Source of the DNA: Glandiceps talaboti | Lineage: Eukaryota; Hemichordata; Enteropneusta; Spengelidae | Length of the DNA: 64,000 bases | Assembly: GCF_964340395.1 (NCBI RefSeq) | Contig: NC_135564.1 | Location: 4,882,361-4,946,360, forward strand | Reading direction: 5' to 3' | Shown here: piece after piece, positions 45,491-58,420 of the stretch | Numbering within the stretch: the stretch's first letter is position 1 | Layout of the letters: every line of letters starts with the position of its first letter | The notes under the pieces: model-generated | Database searches by the model: none | What the model saw: the letters and a program-made list of their open reading frames with translations, nothing else | What the model was told of the DNA's origin: nothing | Translations under genes and position numbers: made by a program

Positions 45491-48400
45491 ATGGCAGCAA
45501 CATTTTCAGCCGCTGACTACGTTGTATTCTCGCTAGTTTTAGTACTGTCGGCATGTATAGGACTATATCATGCCTTTACCGGTGGGAGGCAAAAGACAAC
45601 CTCCGAATTCCTGATGGCAGATCGCAAAATGCGTTTCTTACCAGTGGGACTGTCGCTGTTAGCCAGTTTTATGTCAGCCATTGCGTTACTAGGAACACCG
45701 GCTGAGATTTACAGTTTTGGGACCATGTTTTGGATGATCGGGATCTCCTATTTCATCATGGTACCAATATGTGCTCATCTGTTTTTACCGGTTTTCTACA
45801 GACTGGGAGTAACCAGTGTTTACGAGGTAGGTCGATTGGACGGTAATATATTACTAGAAACAATAACATGTGCATATGTGTTGACCTCTTCGCTCATATC
45901 ATGCTGTGTTCAACAATATTTTGTGGCCAGTGATAATCATAACCACTGATAATTATAGTAGTACTACTACATACAGTAATACTGTCAACTTAATAATGTA
46001 TCAAATCAAACACGTCGTACAGTGACCTTACTATCTTGCTTATTAAATAAACTACTCGTATCAAGACTTGAGGTATTAAGATACGAAAATATCAACGACC
46101 TGCGCGTTTGATACATATACAACATATTGATCAAGGGAGTATGACTTGAAAATGAAATTGGAAAGGACCGTGTGAGATTCAGGGCAGGGGGTATTATTCC
46201 GTATTTCACGAGTGGCAAGCCATGTGATATTATTACGTAATGATATTCCATTTTTTCAATATTATCGATACTTAATTATCACATTTGACACAGGTGAGAT
46301 TTTATTTAAATTAGATCACAGAGCTAGAGAACACTGAAAAATAATCATGTTACTAATACTATAGAACAACAAGGTGTCACGTGGTCTGACACATTGTTGT
46401 GTACGCTACACCACGAAGTGTGAAATAACTTCGAACGTCTGACACATGGCACCTTTCACAGTAACTCACTTCAGCTAATGTATTTGTGGTGTTTGCAGAA
46501 ACCATTTTCTATAACTTGTACACGTGATGCCGCAGATACTGTAAAGCATAGATCTTTATAGTAGTTTTCAAAAGTTAACAAGTTTGGTAGCTTATCATTA
46601 TCATTTCAAGTTTATCATGTTTATTTACATGTCTGAAAACAACAAACAGGCCTAAAGGTCATGTGCATTCTAATCAGGTCACAATCATATATGGAAGCCT
46701 TACCAGGTGTGTCCGTATCGTAAACAAACTTTTCCCCGCCATTTCAAGTGGCAGTAAAAAAAAATGGTTCCGATGTATTAAGAGCATGTCATTATCATAC
46801 TTGTGTGCTCATAAAACAGAAGTACTTGGGTTTAACGAAATAGAAATTGGGCCATCTTTTTTTGAGTGGCATGGCCAGGCATGATTTACAGTGTTTCAAA
46901 ATAAGACATGATGGCTTTCTGTGTATATTTGTTGACAAGAACAACAACATAGTATAGTAGTTGGAACATGATTTAGCAAAATTATAGATGACATACAAAT
47001 AGAATGACATTTGAAACCCAGAAAGTAAACATAACATTTTTAAAAAAAATGTTTTTTTTTAATATAAATCAATGCCACTTTTCCCACCTTTTTGGAAGTG
47101 TGAATCATATATTAAATTTATTAATATTATCTGAAAACTCCACAATCAGATAACAGGTAGTGTAAATCAAACTGATAGATGTACCAACCTTTGAAAACTG
47201 AACAGACACAGACATAGACACACACACACAACTTAGCTGTGAAAACTGGTGTCAAAGGTCACAGGACACAGTAAGCATGGTACAAGGAGTTGCAATTCAC
47301 AAGAAATGAAAGAAAGTAAACACTACAGCATTTAAAATAGGAATTAAGAAAAAATTGAATGATTTTTGACATTGAATTTGACCTTGACCTTTATCAAATT
47401 ATAAGTTATAGAGATATTAGTTTAAATAAGATGTATTTCAATATTGACAGATGGCAAATCTATATAAAAATATGGATTTTTGTATTTCAGTACCTAGACT
47501 CAGATTATTGCATACATACCAACTACAGCACATTTCAAGTTACCATATACTGGTGCCAATTGATACAACCATGTAGAAACCAATTAGAAAATCAGGCATC
47601 ACATGCTACACTTTCAGATTGCAATATTGAATGAATCGAGTTTAATTCTCACAACATTTTGTCAAAACAAAGAACTAAACCACCAATAGCCAGACATCTG
47701 ATGCCGACTGCAAAACATTGGTGCCCACAGGTCTGCGTCTAGTTGCAGTATGTTTTAAATGGATTATTTCATAATAGACAAAATGTAGCAAAAATGCAAT
47801 CTTGCTATCTGAATTAAAGTGTAGAATATGTAGTTTTGTATTTGTTTCTGCATGGTTGTATCAAACAGAACACTAACATAAACTGGGCTGTATAAAAGTT
47901 GCTCATATATGAAGTACTTCAGAGCCATACGGAAAGATTTTACAAACTTCAGTAAAGATTTCCAAATGTTCATTTAGTAATAAATATGGCTGGTAGCTAT
48001 ACTTAGTAAGATAATGTTATGTAGAGAAGCTGATCAGTGAAAGAAAAATTAAAGAAGATACATTTTCGAGTTCCTTATTGTCTGGATTTCTTTCTTTTCT
48101 TTTTTTCTATTATAATATTTGACTTTATTGGTGTGGACAACAACCCATATTGGGATTATTCATTTCCCCAAAGATTCCAGTAATCAAATCCCAAAATTTT
48201 TGATCTTGGCAATTTCACTGTTAAAAGTAAATTTGAAATTAATTGGTCATGTTTAGATTGTTTATTTATAAATTACAAGTCAAATTACTAACATTTTCTG
48301 AGTCTAATTATTATTTGTATTTTTATTGAATTATAGTACTTACAGATGAGATTTTCACTTGCTGCTAGACTCATTGGCTGCTTTGCTTACATAGCCTATA

Positions 48401-51400
48401 TGGTGAGTATGCTTGAAGAAATATTGCAGATTTTGAAGTACTAGACCTCTTCCTGCACACACCCCCTCCCCCTCCCCTCAAAATGATGTTGTGGATCTGT
48501 TCTAATTACCTTACTCTGCCTCCATGGTTTTTCCCTACACATCCTCATTTTTCACATAGTCCAAGAAAAATATGGAAGTTAGGGGATAAAAAACAAATAA
48601 CAAAAAATATGGCCACAATGCCATGCACCCCTCTAAATAAAAATGAAAACATTGTTATTGGAGAATATAAAGTGAGTATTCAGAACTACAGTTTTTTGTG
48701 TTCATTAAAAGCTACCGAAAAAACCTGAAAGAATGGGATTTACAATAGAGCATGTGAGCTTGTTGAAACTTGTTGAATCCAGTGTGGTTTTTGTCTGCAA
48801 AATGATAGAACACTGATGGGAACATTTATTGAGAATTCATCTCATTTGACTCATTATGCCTAACATTAACAGTCAGACACATTTAGAATTTCACTACAGG
48901 TCCCTTCCCAATTATGGTCCAGTCCAGTCTGTCGTCCCCCCCCCCCCCCCCCCCTTCTCAGGATTATCAATGATTATAATATTTTTCTCTCTTTGATACC
49001 ATAGATTATGTATATGGCTGTTGTAATGTACGCACCAGCCCTAGCTCTGAATGCTGGTAAGGTTCTTTCATCTTCATAATTTATATACTTGATATGCTAA
49101 TTTGCCAATTGTTATGCTAATATACACAAAACTGTTATGCCAATTACCAATCATTATGCTAATTAACATTTACTGACAATGTCCTCATCCACATTCATGT
49201 GTTATTTCCTGCCTGGTGTTCTATTTAAGAAACGTTATTTTCACATAATTTTATGTAACTGCTCGAAAATTATGTTTGTCATGCAGTGTACCCTTTTGTT
49301 ATGCTAATTTTCAGTACTTGTTATGCTAGTTTATACATTGTTATGCTAATTTACCCTTTATTGGCAGTGTCCTCTGCCAGAGTCACTTCCTTCCTTGCTA
49401 ACTTACCCTTTATTGACTGTGTCCTCTGCCAGAGTCGCGCTTCCTTCCTTCTCTTTTGCAAGTGGAATAGGAATGATAAGATAAAAATATCACCTACTTG
49501 TATGTAGGAGTCGAATTATAATTTCCACAAGAGTTGTTACTCAGAGCTATCATGGAGAGAGATAAAAGTTGTTCCTGATCAAAAAAATAGATTGTATCTA
49601 ATCCTTAAATCACTGGATTTAATGTGAGAATGGGAGATGAAAACATTAGGCTTTACATTTCAACATACCATAACTTTATGTTTGTTAAATTTGGTGTTGA
49701 TAATATTTGTGGTCTGTACCAGAAAGATAGAATGGTGAACTAGTTAATGATTAGGCAATGTCTATAACCCTTAAAAACAGCAATGGAATTATGTGAAATG
49801 TTTTGAGAACTCGGAAAGATTTTACTTAATTTTCTTCAAGGCCCATGATTCAATCCTGGTTCACTCATTACTCTTATCATGTCAGTCAAGCCATACAGAT
49901 TTAATACATAAGGTTAGATCATGTTTAGTAGTTTGGCAAAAACTCAGGTCTATTTTTCTGACTGTTGAATGTTTTCTTTGCCCAAATTTCAACCCCACAT
50001 GACATGGGCCTTTAATAAAAACCCTAAAGCACTTAATACTTCAACTTAATAATATTTCAAAATGTCACATTGTTATGATTACAGTGACTGGTTTACAGAT
50101 ATGGATTTCTATACTATCAGTTGGTGTTGTGTGTACTTTCTACACATCTTTGGTAAGTTACAGTTAAAACATGAATGGTTAACCTGAAGACTGTACATAA
50201 CATTAATGTTATTATCAAAGCTGATCATTTGGCAAGTTAATGTAGTTTTAGTTTTAGTTTCAAGGTAAGAACACTTTTTCTGCTGAACACTTCAGGATTG
50301 TTATAAAGAGCTTTTTAGACTCCACCCAAAGTCAATCACGCTGTGTTCAGCAGTAAAAGTGTTGTCAGCTATCAAGTAAAACAACAACCTAAACATTCAA
50401 AATGATCAACTTTGATCATAAGTGTACGTTACATGTAGTCTTCTGGCAAACTCTTTGCATCTTAACTGTAAGTAAATTGTAATAATATAATCTAATGTCA
50501 TCCTGTGTTGAATATGTTGTGCCTACACTGGCTACTCTGTCGATGCATGCCTTCTATGACATTACAATTGTCTTCTGGGCATTGTTAGAACAGTTGATTG
50601 CCTAGTAGGGATTTCTTGGACACCTTTTATAGATATAAAAATTACATCATCGAATCATTTATAAGTTATATCCTACTACCAGGTTTGAGTTCAGTCAATT
50701 GCAAGTGATGGTTGCTTCAGTAAGTAGTATACTGTGAATACGTTTTGAATATGCAGCAAAAACTTCTGCTCAAACATCGTATAAACTCAGCTTGTGCCCC
50801 TTTAATGATAATATTCTATTTGATAATTGTGTTTACAGGGTGGTATGAAGGCAGTAATTTGGACGGATGTCTTCCAGACTTTTATCATGTTTGCAGCTCT
50901 AATGGCTGTTATTATCAGGGGAAGTATTGAGATGGGCGGCTTTGATCGAATTTGGCAAATTAATGAAGAAGGAGGCAGGGTGGAATTTTTCAAGTGAGTA
51001 GTGGCTATAACATTTCAATCACATTTTGATACCCCAAGTGTAGAGAAGTTATTGTTATTTGTAACATGGGTTTTTCACAGAACTACGACAAATTTCATTG
51101 TATAAATACACATTACAAAAAAGTATTATTAAGATAGAATCCAAATACACATGCATAGCATACTCTTTGGGATTTCTACAAGTGAACTAAGTAAATGGTT
51201 TAGACAGAGTGATTTGTCTATTCAGATTTTGTATGCTCCTTGAAATTTCTTGAAAGTTTGAAGGAAAAAAATGCATTGTAATCCTGACAAACCATGGAAA
51301 GTGAAAGCTTTGAAATGATTGGGTGTAAAATGTCACAGATTCTTCATTGCTGGGTAAGGAAACCTATTGGCTCAACAAGTCCAATTGCAGTCTAATTGTA

Positions 51401-54400
51401 ATATGTACTTCATGATATACCACGGGGAAAGGTATATCAAAGTAAGAGTTTTCTGCCACTTTATTGCTCATGAAAGTATGTTCACAGAGAGCACCTCAAG
51501 CACTCCTGCACATACCCTGAGTAAGCCACACTTGCACTCAAAAGTTATGGGGTTCTGATGTAGTACATTCTGAAATGTGTTTCATTTGTGTTGACAGATG
51601 ATAACTTTCTCTGTTTGTCTTTTAACAGTTTTGATCCTGATCCCACTGTTCGCCATACTTTCTGGTCTTTGTCAATTGGTGGTGCTATCACATGGTTAGG
51701 AAACTATGGTTGTAATCAGATGTCCATTCAGCGTTATCTCAGCTGTCCAACTGAAAGAGATGCAAAACTGTAAGTGCTATTGTAGTCAAGCTGGTTGAAG
51801 TAGTCAGAGTAGTTGAAGGAAAATTCAGTCTGGCTTCTTACATTTAGTACACTTTTATTAATTACTGCTATCAACTTATTTAGGTTTTGAGTGATAAAAT
51901 AGCACCTTAGTAACTTGCTGACGCTCAACTTTGAAATCTTGTAAAGTAGCCTCACAGCACTTTATTTGTTTTTACATTTTTGGGGGGATTTCTTGCAAGG
52001 GTTTATGGGAAATTCTCGGGTGATAACATCACATTTACCAAATCTTTTGTCTTGAGAAATACAAAGTGTCAAGACAATGAGATTATGGTAAATGTGATGT
52101 CACCATAAAAGTACACACTTACTAAATTGTGTTTTGTCTGACAACAGCGCCCTCTACCTGAATATACCTGGTTTACTGGGAATCGTCAGTTTAATTATAA
52201 TGTGTGGAATGGTTATATTTGCTGCTTACTCACACTGTGATCCAATCAAAGCAGGACAAGTTTCAAGAGCTGATCAGGTAAACTACTTTTTGAACATCTA
52301 GATTATTTCATGATTATTGATTGGCTAATATATGAAAATTATGGTTTGGAGAACACCTTGTGGACAGATAGCTATATTTACATCATGTGATTGCCTTGAA
52401 CATTTCCTACCAGTTGAAGACCTCCGTGGTTGCACAAGGTCATTCTGTTTAAAGATACCTACTAAGCGTAACTTATTTTGTCATTTTGTCTATAAATTTC
52501 AGCTACTTGCATTTTACGTTATACAAGAGTTTGCCCACCTACCAGGCTTATCAGGATTATTTGTGGCGGCCATCTTTAGTGGTTCACTCAGGTAAACAAA
52601 TTTCTACTATTTTAGGTCTAAATTTTATTGATCAGTTATATAAAGATATTATTCCCGTGGGATTAATACTATCTTGAATATGGTGTATATGATAGCATAT
52701 GTGTGTACCTTCAAGAAATGTCTTAGAATATTAAGACAGTGTTTTTGTTAAGGGTGGAAGGTAAAACCTACAGCATTTTACCAGAGTTCCTTACCAGTGT
52801 TTTTGATAAGGGTTGTACGTGGCTAAAATGGGTGCGAGTTCCTCAGTCATTTTACCAGGATTTTATTCCTGTGTTTTTGTTACGGGTAGTAGGTAGGTAA
52901 AATCTAGCTGAATTCCCCAGCCTGGAGTGGCTATTACATTGGATTCTGTCCATCTGTCCAAAGTGTCACTTTATTTCATAATGTCTGAGCCATACTACAG
53001 AGTGAAAGATTAAAATATGATATTTAAATTATATCATAATTAAATTATTCGTGTTTCTTGTCTCATTTTTTTTCAGTACTCTATCTTCCGGTTTAAATTG
53101 TCTGGCCGCAATCACTCTAACTGACATTGTTCGTCCATTGGTCAAGACATTGACAGAATACCAGGCAGCAGTCATTTCTAAGGTCATAGGTAAGTATCTT
53201 TCCCATTGGTCAAGACAGACCAATCAGCAGTCATTTCTAAATTATAGCTTAGTATCTTTCCCATTGACCAATCAGCAGTCATTTCTAAGAAGATAGTTTG
53301 GTATCTTTCCCATTGACCAATCAGCAGTCATTTCTAAGATTACAGGTTGGCATATCTCTCTCCCATTGGTTAAGTCATTGGCAGAATACCAATCAGCAGT
53401 CATTTCTGAGATCATAGGTAGTATCTTCTGCACTGCTTTGTATCACTTAGATCTTCCTGTCATGAATAATCTCAGAAAATAGAAACATAGTTGTCTTAAT
53501 TTGCATACTATGGCAACCATGTTACTTTTGACTCTTTGTTCTTATTTCAGCATGTTCCTTTGGTGTGGTATGCATCGCTATGGCTTTTGCTGCTTCACTT
53601 ATGGGACCAATTCTACCCCTAGCCATAGGTTTATTGGGTATGATAGGGGGTCCATTGCTGGGCCTCTTTACCCTAGGTATCTTTTTACCATGGACCAATA
53701 ACAAGGTAAGTTACATAGTCCATTAGTCATGTTAGTGACTACCAAATATGGGTTTTGGTTTTTGGGTATGATAGAGGGTCCATTGCTGGGACCTTTAACT
53801 CGAGGTATCTTTTTACCACAGACCAATAACAAGATAAGTTAAGTAGTCCATTAGTCATTGCAGTTATGATCAAATATGGGTTATGTTTTTTGGGTATGAT
53901 AGGGTTCCATTGCTAGGTCCCTTTAACTTGGGTATCTGTTTACAATGTTACTTTCTAGGGTGCGTTAGTCGGTGTTGTTTCTGGTTTTGCCATATCTTTA
54001 TGGATTGGAATTGGCAAGTACTTCTACCCACCCAGTTTTGTTCCCTTGGGTACGTCATCGGATGGATGTCCTATGGTTGATATGGTTGTGGCTAATGTTA
54101 CATCTATGTACTCCCAAGTAACGGTAACAGGGTTGAATAATATGACAACAGAAGCTGTGGTTGTAGCTGAGTCAGTAGCAAGGTGAGAATTTCAAAGTAG
54201 TCACTCAGAAGTTATATAGAGTAGTGTATCTTACAGAGACAGCCTACCTCACTAGACTTGCCTGGTAAGGTTCTCTGCAATCTGATTAAAATCTGATGTA
54301 GATGTCGGCTAATCATTCATTGCTATTTTACCTTCGTTGTTTTGCTTGAATTGACCTTTGTGGTACATGTTTTTATCTTGATCGCCTCCTCCACAACTCA

Positions 54401-56208
54401 GCTGAAAGAGTTGTCAAACGTTCTGACTAGATTTCGTCCTGGTAAGAGCATTATTTAGACAATGTAATGTTTGATACAAATCTATCAAAGTAAATCGGCC
54501 CTATGAATTTAACCACTTTAATTTAGAAACACTGTCTCCCCTACTATTTAATGAATTTGACCTGTAAATTTTATCATTCTATTTCTTCCACCCTGTACAG
54601 ACCTGCAATTGCAAATTTCTACAGTTTATCTTACCTTTGGTACAGTGCCACATCTGCTTCCGTTACCATAGTGATGGGACTCATTGTTAGTTTCATTACA
54701 GGTAAGTTGATACATTGATCATGACAACCATTATCATAGTGATGGAAAGTATCAGTTTTATGACAGTTTTGTTGATCTGTTGTTAGTGATCACCTTGACA
54801 ACCATAATTTGAACTTGTACAATTGTACAGGCTGGTTGCATTTGTGTTTATGTTGTCAAAATGTGGACTGCTGACAACATTTCCCAACCAATGAGATTCA
54901 CAACAATATTTACAAGTGGGCAGAGATGGACAGGACAAACATAGTGGAGGTGACAGAAATATTCTAAATTAAACAGATTAAGCTTCCTCCACAATCAGAT
55001 TTGAATAAAGTGAGGTTTACTGGTATAGTGAATGTAGCCTGTAAGCAACCGTCAAGAAAATAGCGCCCTCTACCAACAATGTATCAAATCATGACAATTT
55101 GATTTTACCTCACTTATAGATAAAATGTACAGGATTGCTTGAATACTCTGAATACAATGATTAACGACATAATGTTGTACCTTCTGTGAAATATTTATTG
55201 TCAATCTTACAAAGTAATAACAAATTTAACTTTAGGGTACACACGGCCAGAAAACTTGGATCCTAGATTAATCTGTCCTGTCTATAAGAAAGGATTTTGT
55301 CTCAAGTTCTTTTCAAATGTTGGTGCTAATTATAAGATTGACATGGTAAGTATGTTACATAATAACTTATTTTGTGTAAAAACCCTTTTTAAGGGAAACT
55401 TATTTATCTTGAATTGTCATAAATGCGATGGTAAACACCGAGTAGCTAAGGCTACCTATAGACTTTTAAACGAACTTGAATTCCTGAAATGTCTGTCTTG
55501 CTCTGTTTTGCTTTACGTGAGACATACAGTTGATAAAATGCCATCACATGTATGAATTATATGTACTATGTGCACACATTATGGATATGATACATAGTTA
55601 AAATATTGGTACTTTTGTTGGTTGATTTTTTGTTTGTGATTATTTGACTTAATTAATAGCAATGATAATGATTTCAAATGCCTGTCATACATTTTAATTT
55701 GCCAACACTAAACAGAAAAACCATGATTTAACATCATTTATGAAATTGCTGCAAAAATTACCCTTAATATTGAAATAAAAATTGCCAACATATATTTTTT
55801 AATTGCTCAGATGATGGGGAACACAATGACATATGTTGGCAAAAATTAACATGAATTTCACACAAAACCCAAAAATCTGCCATATGCCCCCGCACTACAT
55901 GGGAAAAGTCTTACTCAAACCATGTTTAAATTTTTATTCCAGGGAGTGTTTGTACGAGTCATTACTGCCAATATTTGATCTAGATATAACGTTGTCATGT
56001 TGATCACAAAAGATTGAAGTATTTCATTTGACCTTGACCTTTCATTCACCCTTGACCTTGATTCCTTTTACCCCCACAGGACAACAACAGTAAGGAGTAC
56101 ATAGAAAAGGGAGAAGTGGAAGTCAGTGGAGACATTGCTGCCTCAGAAAAGTTTTTACCTGACCACCAAAAAAATGGGAAATGTAAACATAGTGAAACAC
56201 CAGTCTGA
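45491..56208 (+). CDS. SLC5A6: SLC5A6/SLC5A8-type Na+-coupled transporter (closest by eye to SMVT), fourteen exons
   Basis: Exons are 45491-45826, 48337-48402, 49005-49056, 50085-50152, 50839-50993, 51629-51769, 52148-52277, 52503-52591, 53077-53189, 53551-53705, 53959-54182, 54601-54701, 55236-55345 and 56080-56208. The frame is continuous for 622 aa. This is a sodium:solute symporter of the plasma membrane with about 13 hydrophobic segments. DYVVFSLVLVLSACIGLYHA, EFLMADRKM and MSAIALLGTPAEIYSFG are the TM1-TM2 signature. GGMKAVIWTDVFQTFIMF, DPDPTVRHTFWSL, FSGSLSTLSSGLN (TM8 Na+-site region) and YSLSYLWYSA match SLC5A6 more closely than SLC5A8. SLC5A6 carries biotin, pantothenate and lipoate; SLC5A8 carries monocarboxylates. 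Substrate here is inferred only. N481 and N496 are N-glycosylation sequons in an extracellular loop. The C-terminus ETPV is a class I PDZ ligand. The ATG at 45491 follows an upstream frame without a usable ATG. Introns 9 and 10 hold duplicated exon ends. Confidence 0.88.
49060..49440. repeat. Degenerate TTATGCTAAT-rich tandem repeat in SLC5 intron 3
   Basis: TTATGCTAATTT or close variants occur at least six times, mixed with a 70-bp duplication of GTGTCCTCTGCCAGAGTC. It is non-coding. The motif resembles the POU octamer, but repeat structure is the simpler explanation. Confidence 0.5.
50520..50805. mobile_element. TTAA-type MITE (family C), right portion, in SLC5 intron 4
   Basis: GATGCATGCCTTCTATGACA through CAGGTTTGAGTTCAGTCAAT to AAACTCAGCTTGTGCCCCTTTAA parallels 58042-58420. 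It ends 33 bp before exon 5, so it may overlap the branch-point region. The left terminal repeat is not recognisable. Confidence 0.55.
52735..52920. repeat. Interspersed repeat, three imperfect internal units
   Basis: GTGTTTTTGTTAAGGGT and AGGTAAAACCTACAGC-type segments repeat about every 60-65 bp. The same phrases on the opposite strand occur at about 5880-6130 (CATAACAAAAATACTGGTAG, AGGTAGATTTTACCTAC). It lies in SLC5 intron 8. Confidence 0.5.
53190..53420 (+). repeat. Four intronic copies of the 3' end of SLC5 exon 9
   Basis: The last bases of exon 9 plus its donor flank (CCATTGGTCAAGACA ... CAGCAGTCATTTCTAAGGTC, ATAG|GTAAGTATCTTTC) recur starting near 53200, 53259, 53309 and 53362. The second copy has lost the donor GT. 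The third keeps only TTTGGTATCTTTC. The fourth reads ACAG|GTTGGC and the fifth ATAG|GTAGTA, so GT is retained. The last copy keeps the full coding segment in frame. Confidence 0.85.
53346..53417 (+). other. Candidate 72-nt cassette exon in SLC5 intron 9
   Basis: It lies between an acceptor-like TTACAG (ending 53345) and a donor-like ATAG|GTAGTA. The stretch is 72 nt long, has no stop in the frame set by exon 9 (phase 1 in, phase 1 out) and encodes PLVKSLAEYQSAVIS near its centre, a close copy of exon 9's PLVKTLTEYQAAVIS. Inclusion would add 24 residues without shifting exon 10. The polypyrimidine tract is weak, so use is uncertain. Confidence 0.3.
53756..53945 (+). repeat. Two decayed intronic copies of the 3' end of SLC5 exon 10
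   Basis: TGGGTATGATAGGGGGTCCA (exon, 53635) recurs at 53762 and 53890, a period of 127-128 bp that spans the exon end and its donor flank. The second copy has a donor changed from GT to AT and a stop shortly after. The third is truncated and has an in-frame TAG. Confidence 0.85.
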
Positions 56209-58041
56209 CACCCATACTTTCTATAGATTGAACAATCTTGCCTTGTTGTCATGGCGACTTTAAATTATACATTTTAAAATTTGTGGATTTTAAGATGCTG
56301 CAGATGTTTAAAAGTGGCAGAGTCTGTAACTGAGACCAAGTTTTCAACTCCAATGTCTGACGCAATGTACAAAATGCTCAACATATCTATTCACATAAAA
56401 ATGTATTGAAGACGAAACTGCATGGCTTCATTGAAGATACAGTGAGGTGATTAAGAACCCTTAACCAGGACTTTTTTAGTAACTAAGAAATTATGTCATA
56501 ATGTCAGTTCTACATCATATCTGAATACTAGTACTTGGAAAGAGCTCTACTAATAGATCTGTTGCTAGTTCCAAGATGCATTGCATATCTCCCCATACAG
56601 CGCTACATATTCTGTGTGTACAAGAGGGATGGGTGTCTCCTGACCATACCCTTGGTTTACCGGTAAAATCCCTCTCTGTCATTGATGGGGTGTGTGTACT
56701 CTGTAACCCTTTAATGATTTGGTTTCTGTAACACTATGTAATTACATCCTAAATGTAGGTGTCAGGCCAGGGTTAAAGTCACAGTGAAAGAGGTCAACAT
56801 GACTTTCCATCATTTCACAATAAAAATATTATTTCAAATGTACTAAAGACAAAGCAAGCCTAAATGTAACAACATAAGCGATGTCATCGTCTCATGCAAT
56901 GTATTTTGGAACCAGAAAATCAACCATTACCAGTAGACATAAATCAACAGGTTTTAGTATTAATAGTACAAGGGCACTTACTGACTCTGCCCCTTTAAGA
57001 TGCCACAAAAGCAATGCAAATTTGAACATTTTTACAAAATTTTGTGTTTCTTCTCCCACGAAACTTAGAGTGGGTGAAATGCTCAGATACACAGTACTTT
57101 GTGGAAGCACCCAGTCTGATGCCTTGCTATGTTCCGTGGTGCAGGTGAATTATTTTTGGTATGTTGATTCTGTACTTATTGATGGGCATCTCATCTTTAG
57201 CACTAGACAGGGTATGGGTACAATGAAGCCAAAAAGCATTCTTATAAAAAATATGGGTACAGTGAAGCCAAAAAGTATTCTTATGAAAAAAGCAATAAAA
57301 ATGAGCTGAGTTTTTCAGATTTTATCCTTCAGCCACTGTGTATAATTCAACCAGCAAATTGATATGAATATGATATGAATCAATTTTTTCATAAATATCA
57401 ATTTTTTTTATGCTATAACAGAAATGTTTGCAGTATGAATGTGTTGTTCCAAGTTCTGTACTAATGATTGTGTCAGCCATGTTCGACTGTCTATAACTGA
57501 CAAAATCAGTCAGGCTATTCGGGTATCCTCAACAGAATGCACATGCACCACCCCCCCATACCTAACAAGGGTAAAAAGTCCACTGACTGTTTGCAGTCTG
57601 ATCTAAAGCTCTCAACTTGTCAACAGCGCACTCTATCATGAGTGAACACGACTGACTGTTTGCAGTTGAAAGCTATCAGCATATGAAAAGTATTGGTTAA
57701 GATTTTAGTACTACACTTATTTTTGTTTTCAAAACAGCAATATTATAACCAGGTATATCTAAAACTTACAATCACAGTAAAACATTGTCTCTAATGAGGC
57801 ACATTGCTGTGTATACTTTCTCAGTAGAGGTGTGAATGTATTCAGATGAGATGGCCATGAATGGCTTCTATTTGCAGTGATATCATTACTCTGAAAAACC
57901 ACTTGTAATATTAGGGACAAAACAATGAACAAGACTTTAATAACACCTTTGTTTTGTTTTTTCAAGACAAATAGACATCACAACCTTTAAACAGTTTGTA
58001 AGAAAAAGGATGATGAACATATCATAGCACAAGTCATCGTC

Positions 58042-58420
58042 TTAAAGGGACACAAGCTGAGTTTATATAATCTCTTGTAATACGCAGGTGAAAGTACTTG
58101 CAATAAACTTCGAGTAAACTATTCTAGTATATTGTTAATGTTGATGCATGCCTCCAGGCTCCTTTTTACATTACAATTTGTCTTCTGGCATTGTAAGAAC
58201 TTTTGATTCTATAGTAGGGAGTTCATGTACATTTTTGACATGTATGATAAATTGTGTCATCAGATTGTTTATAAGTTATATCTTGATAACAGGTTTGAGT
58301 TCAATCAATTGCAAGTGGTGGTTAAATGTACATCAGAAAGTAGAATACTTCGAGTACCTTTTAATATGCAGAAAAAAATTACATCGCAAACACATATAAA
58401 CTCAGCATATGCCCCTTTAA
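58042..58420. mobile_element. Complete TTAA-type MITE, family C (379 bp)
   Basis: It begins TTAAAGGGACACAAGCTGAG and ends, complemented, TTAAAGGGGCATATGCTGAG, so the terminal inverted repeat runs about 28 bp (through TTTATA). Both ends carry TTAA, consistent with piggyBac- or Kolobok-type TTAA target duplication. There is no ORF. Truncated relatives are at 12195-12530 and 50520-50805. Confidence 0.7.

Noticed and set aside
47488-47634. Potential SLC5 exon 2 after TATTTCAG at 47490
   Set aside because: The peptide does not resemble any SLC5 segment. The 48337-48402 exon (YLQMRF...) matches the family and the phase.
46000-48330. Search for an extra gene inside the long first SLC5 intron
   Set aside because: Only short, AT-rich ORFs without resemblance on either strand.
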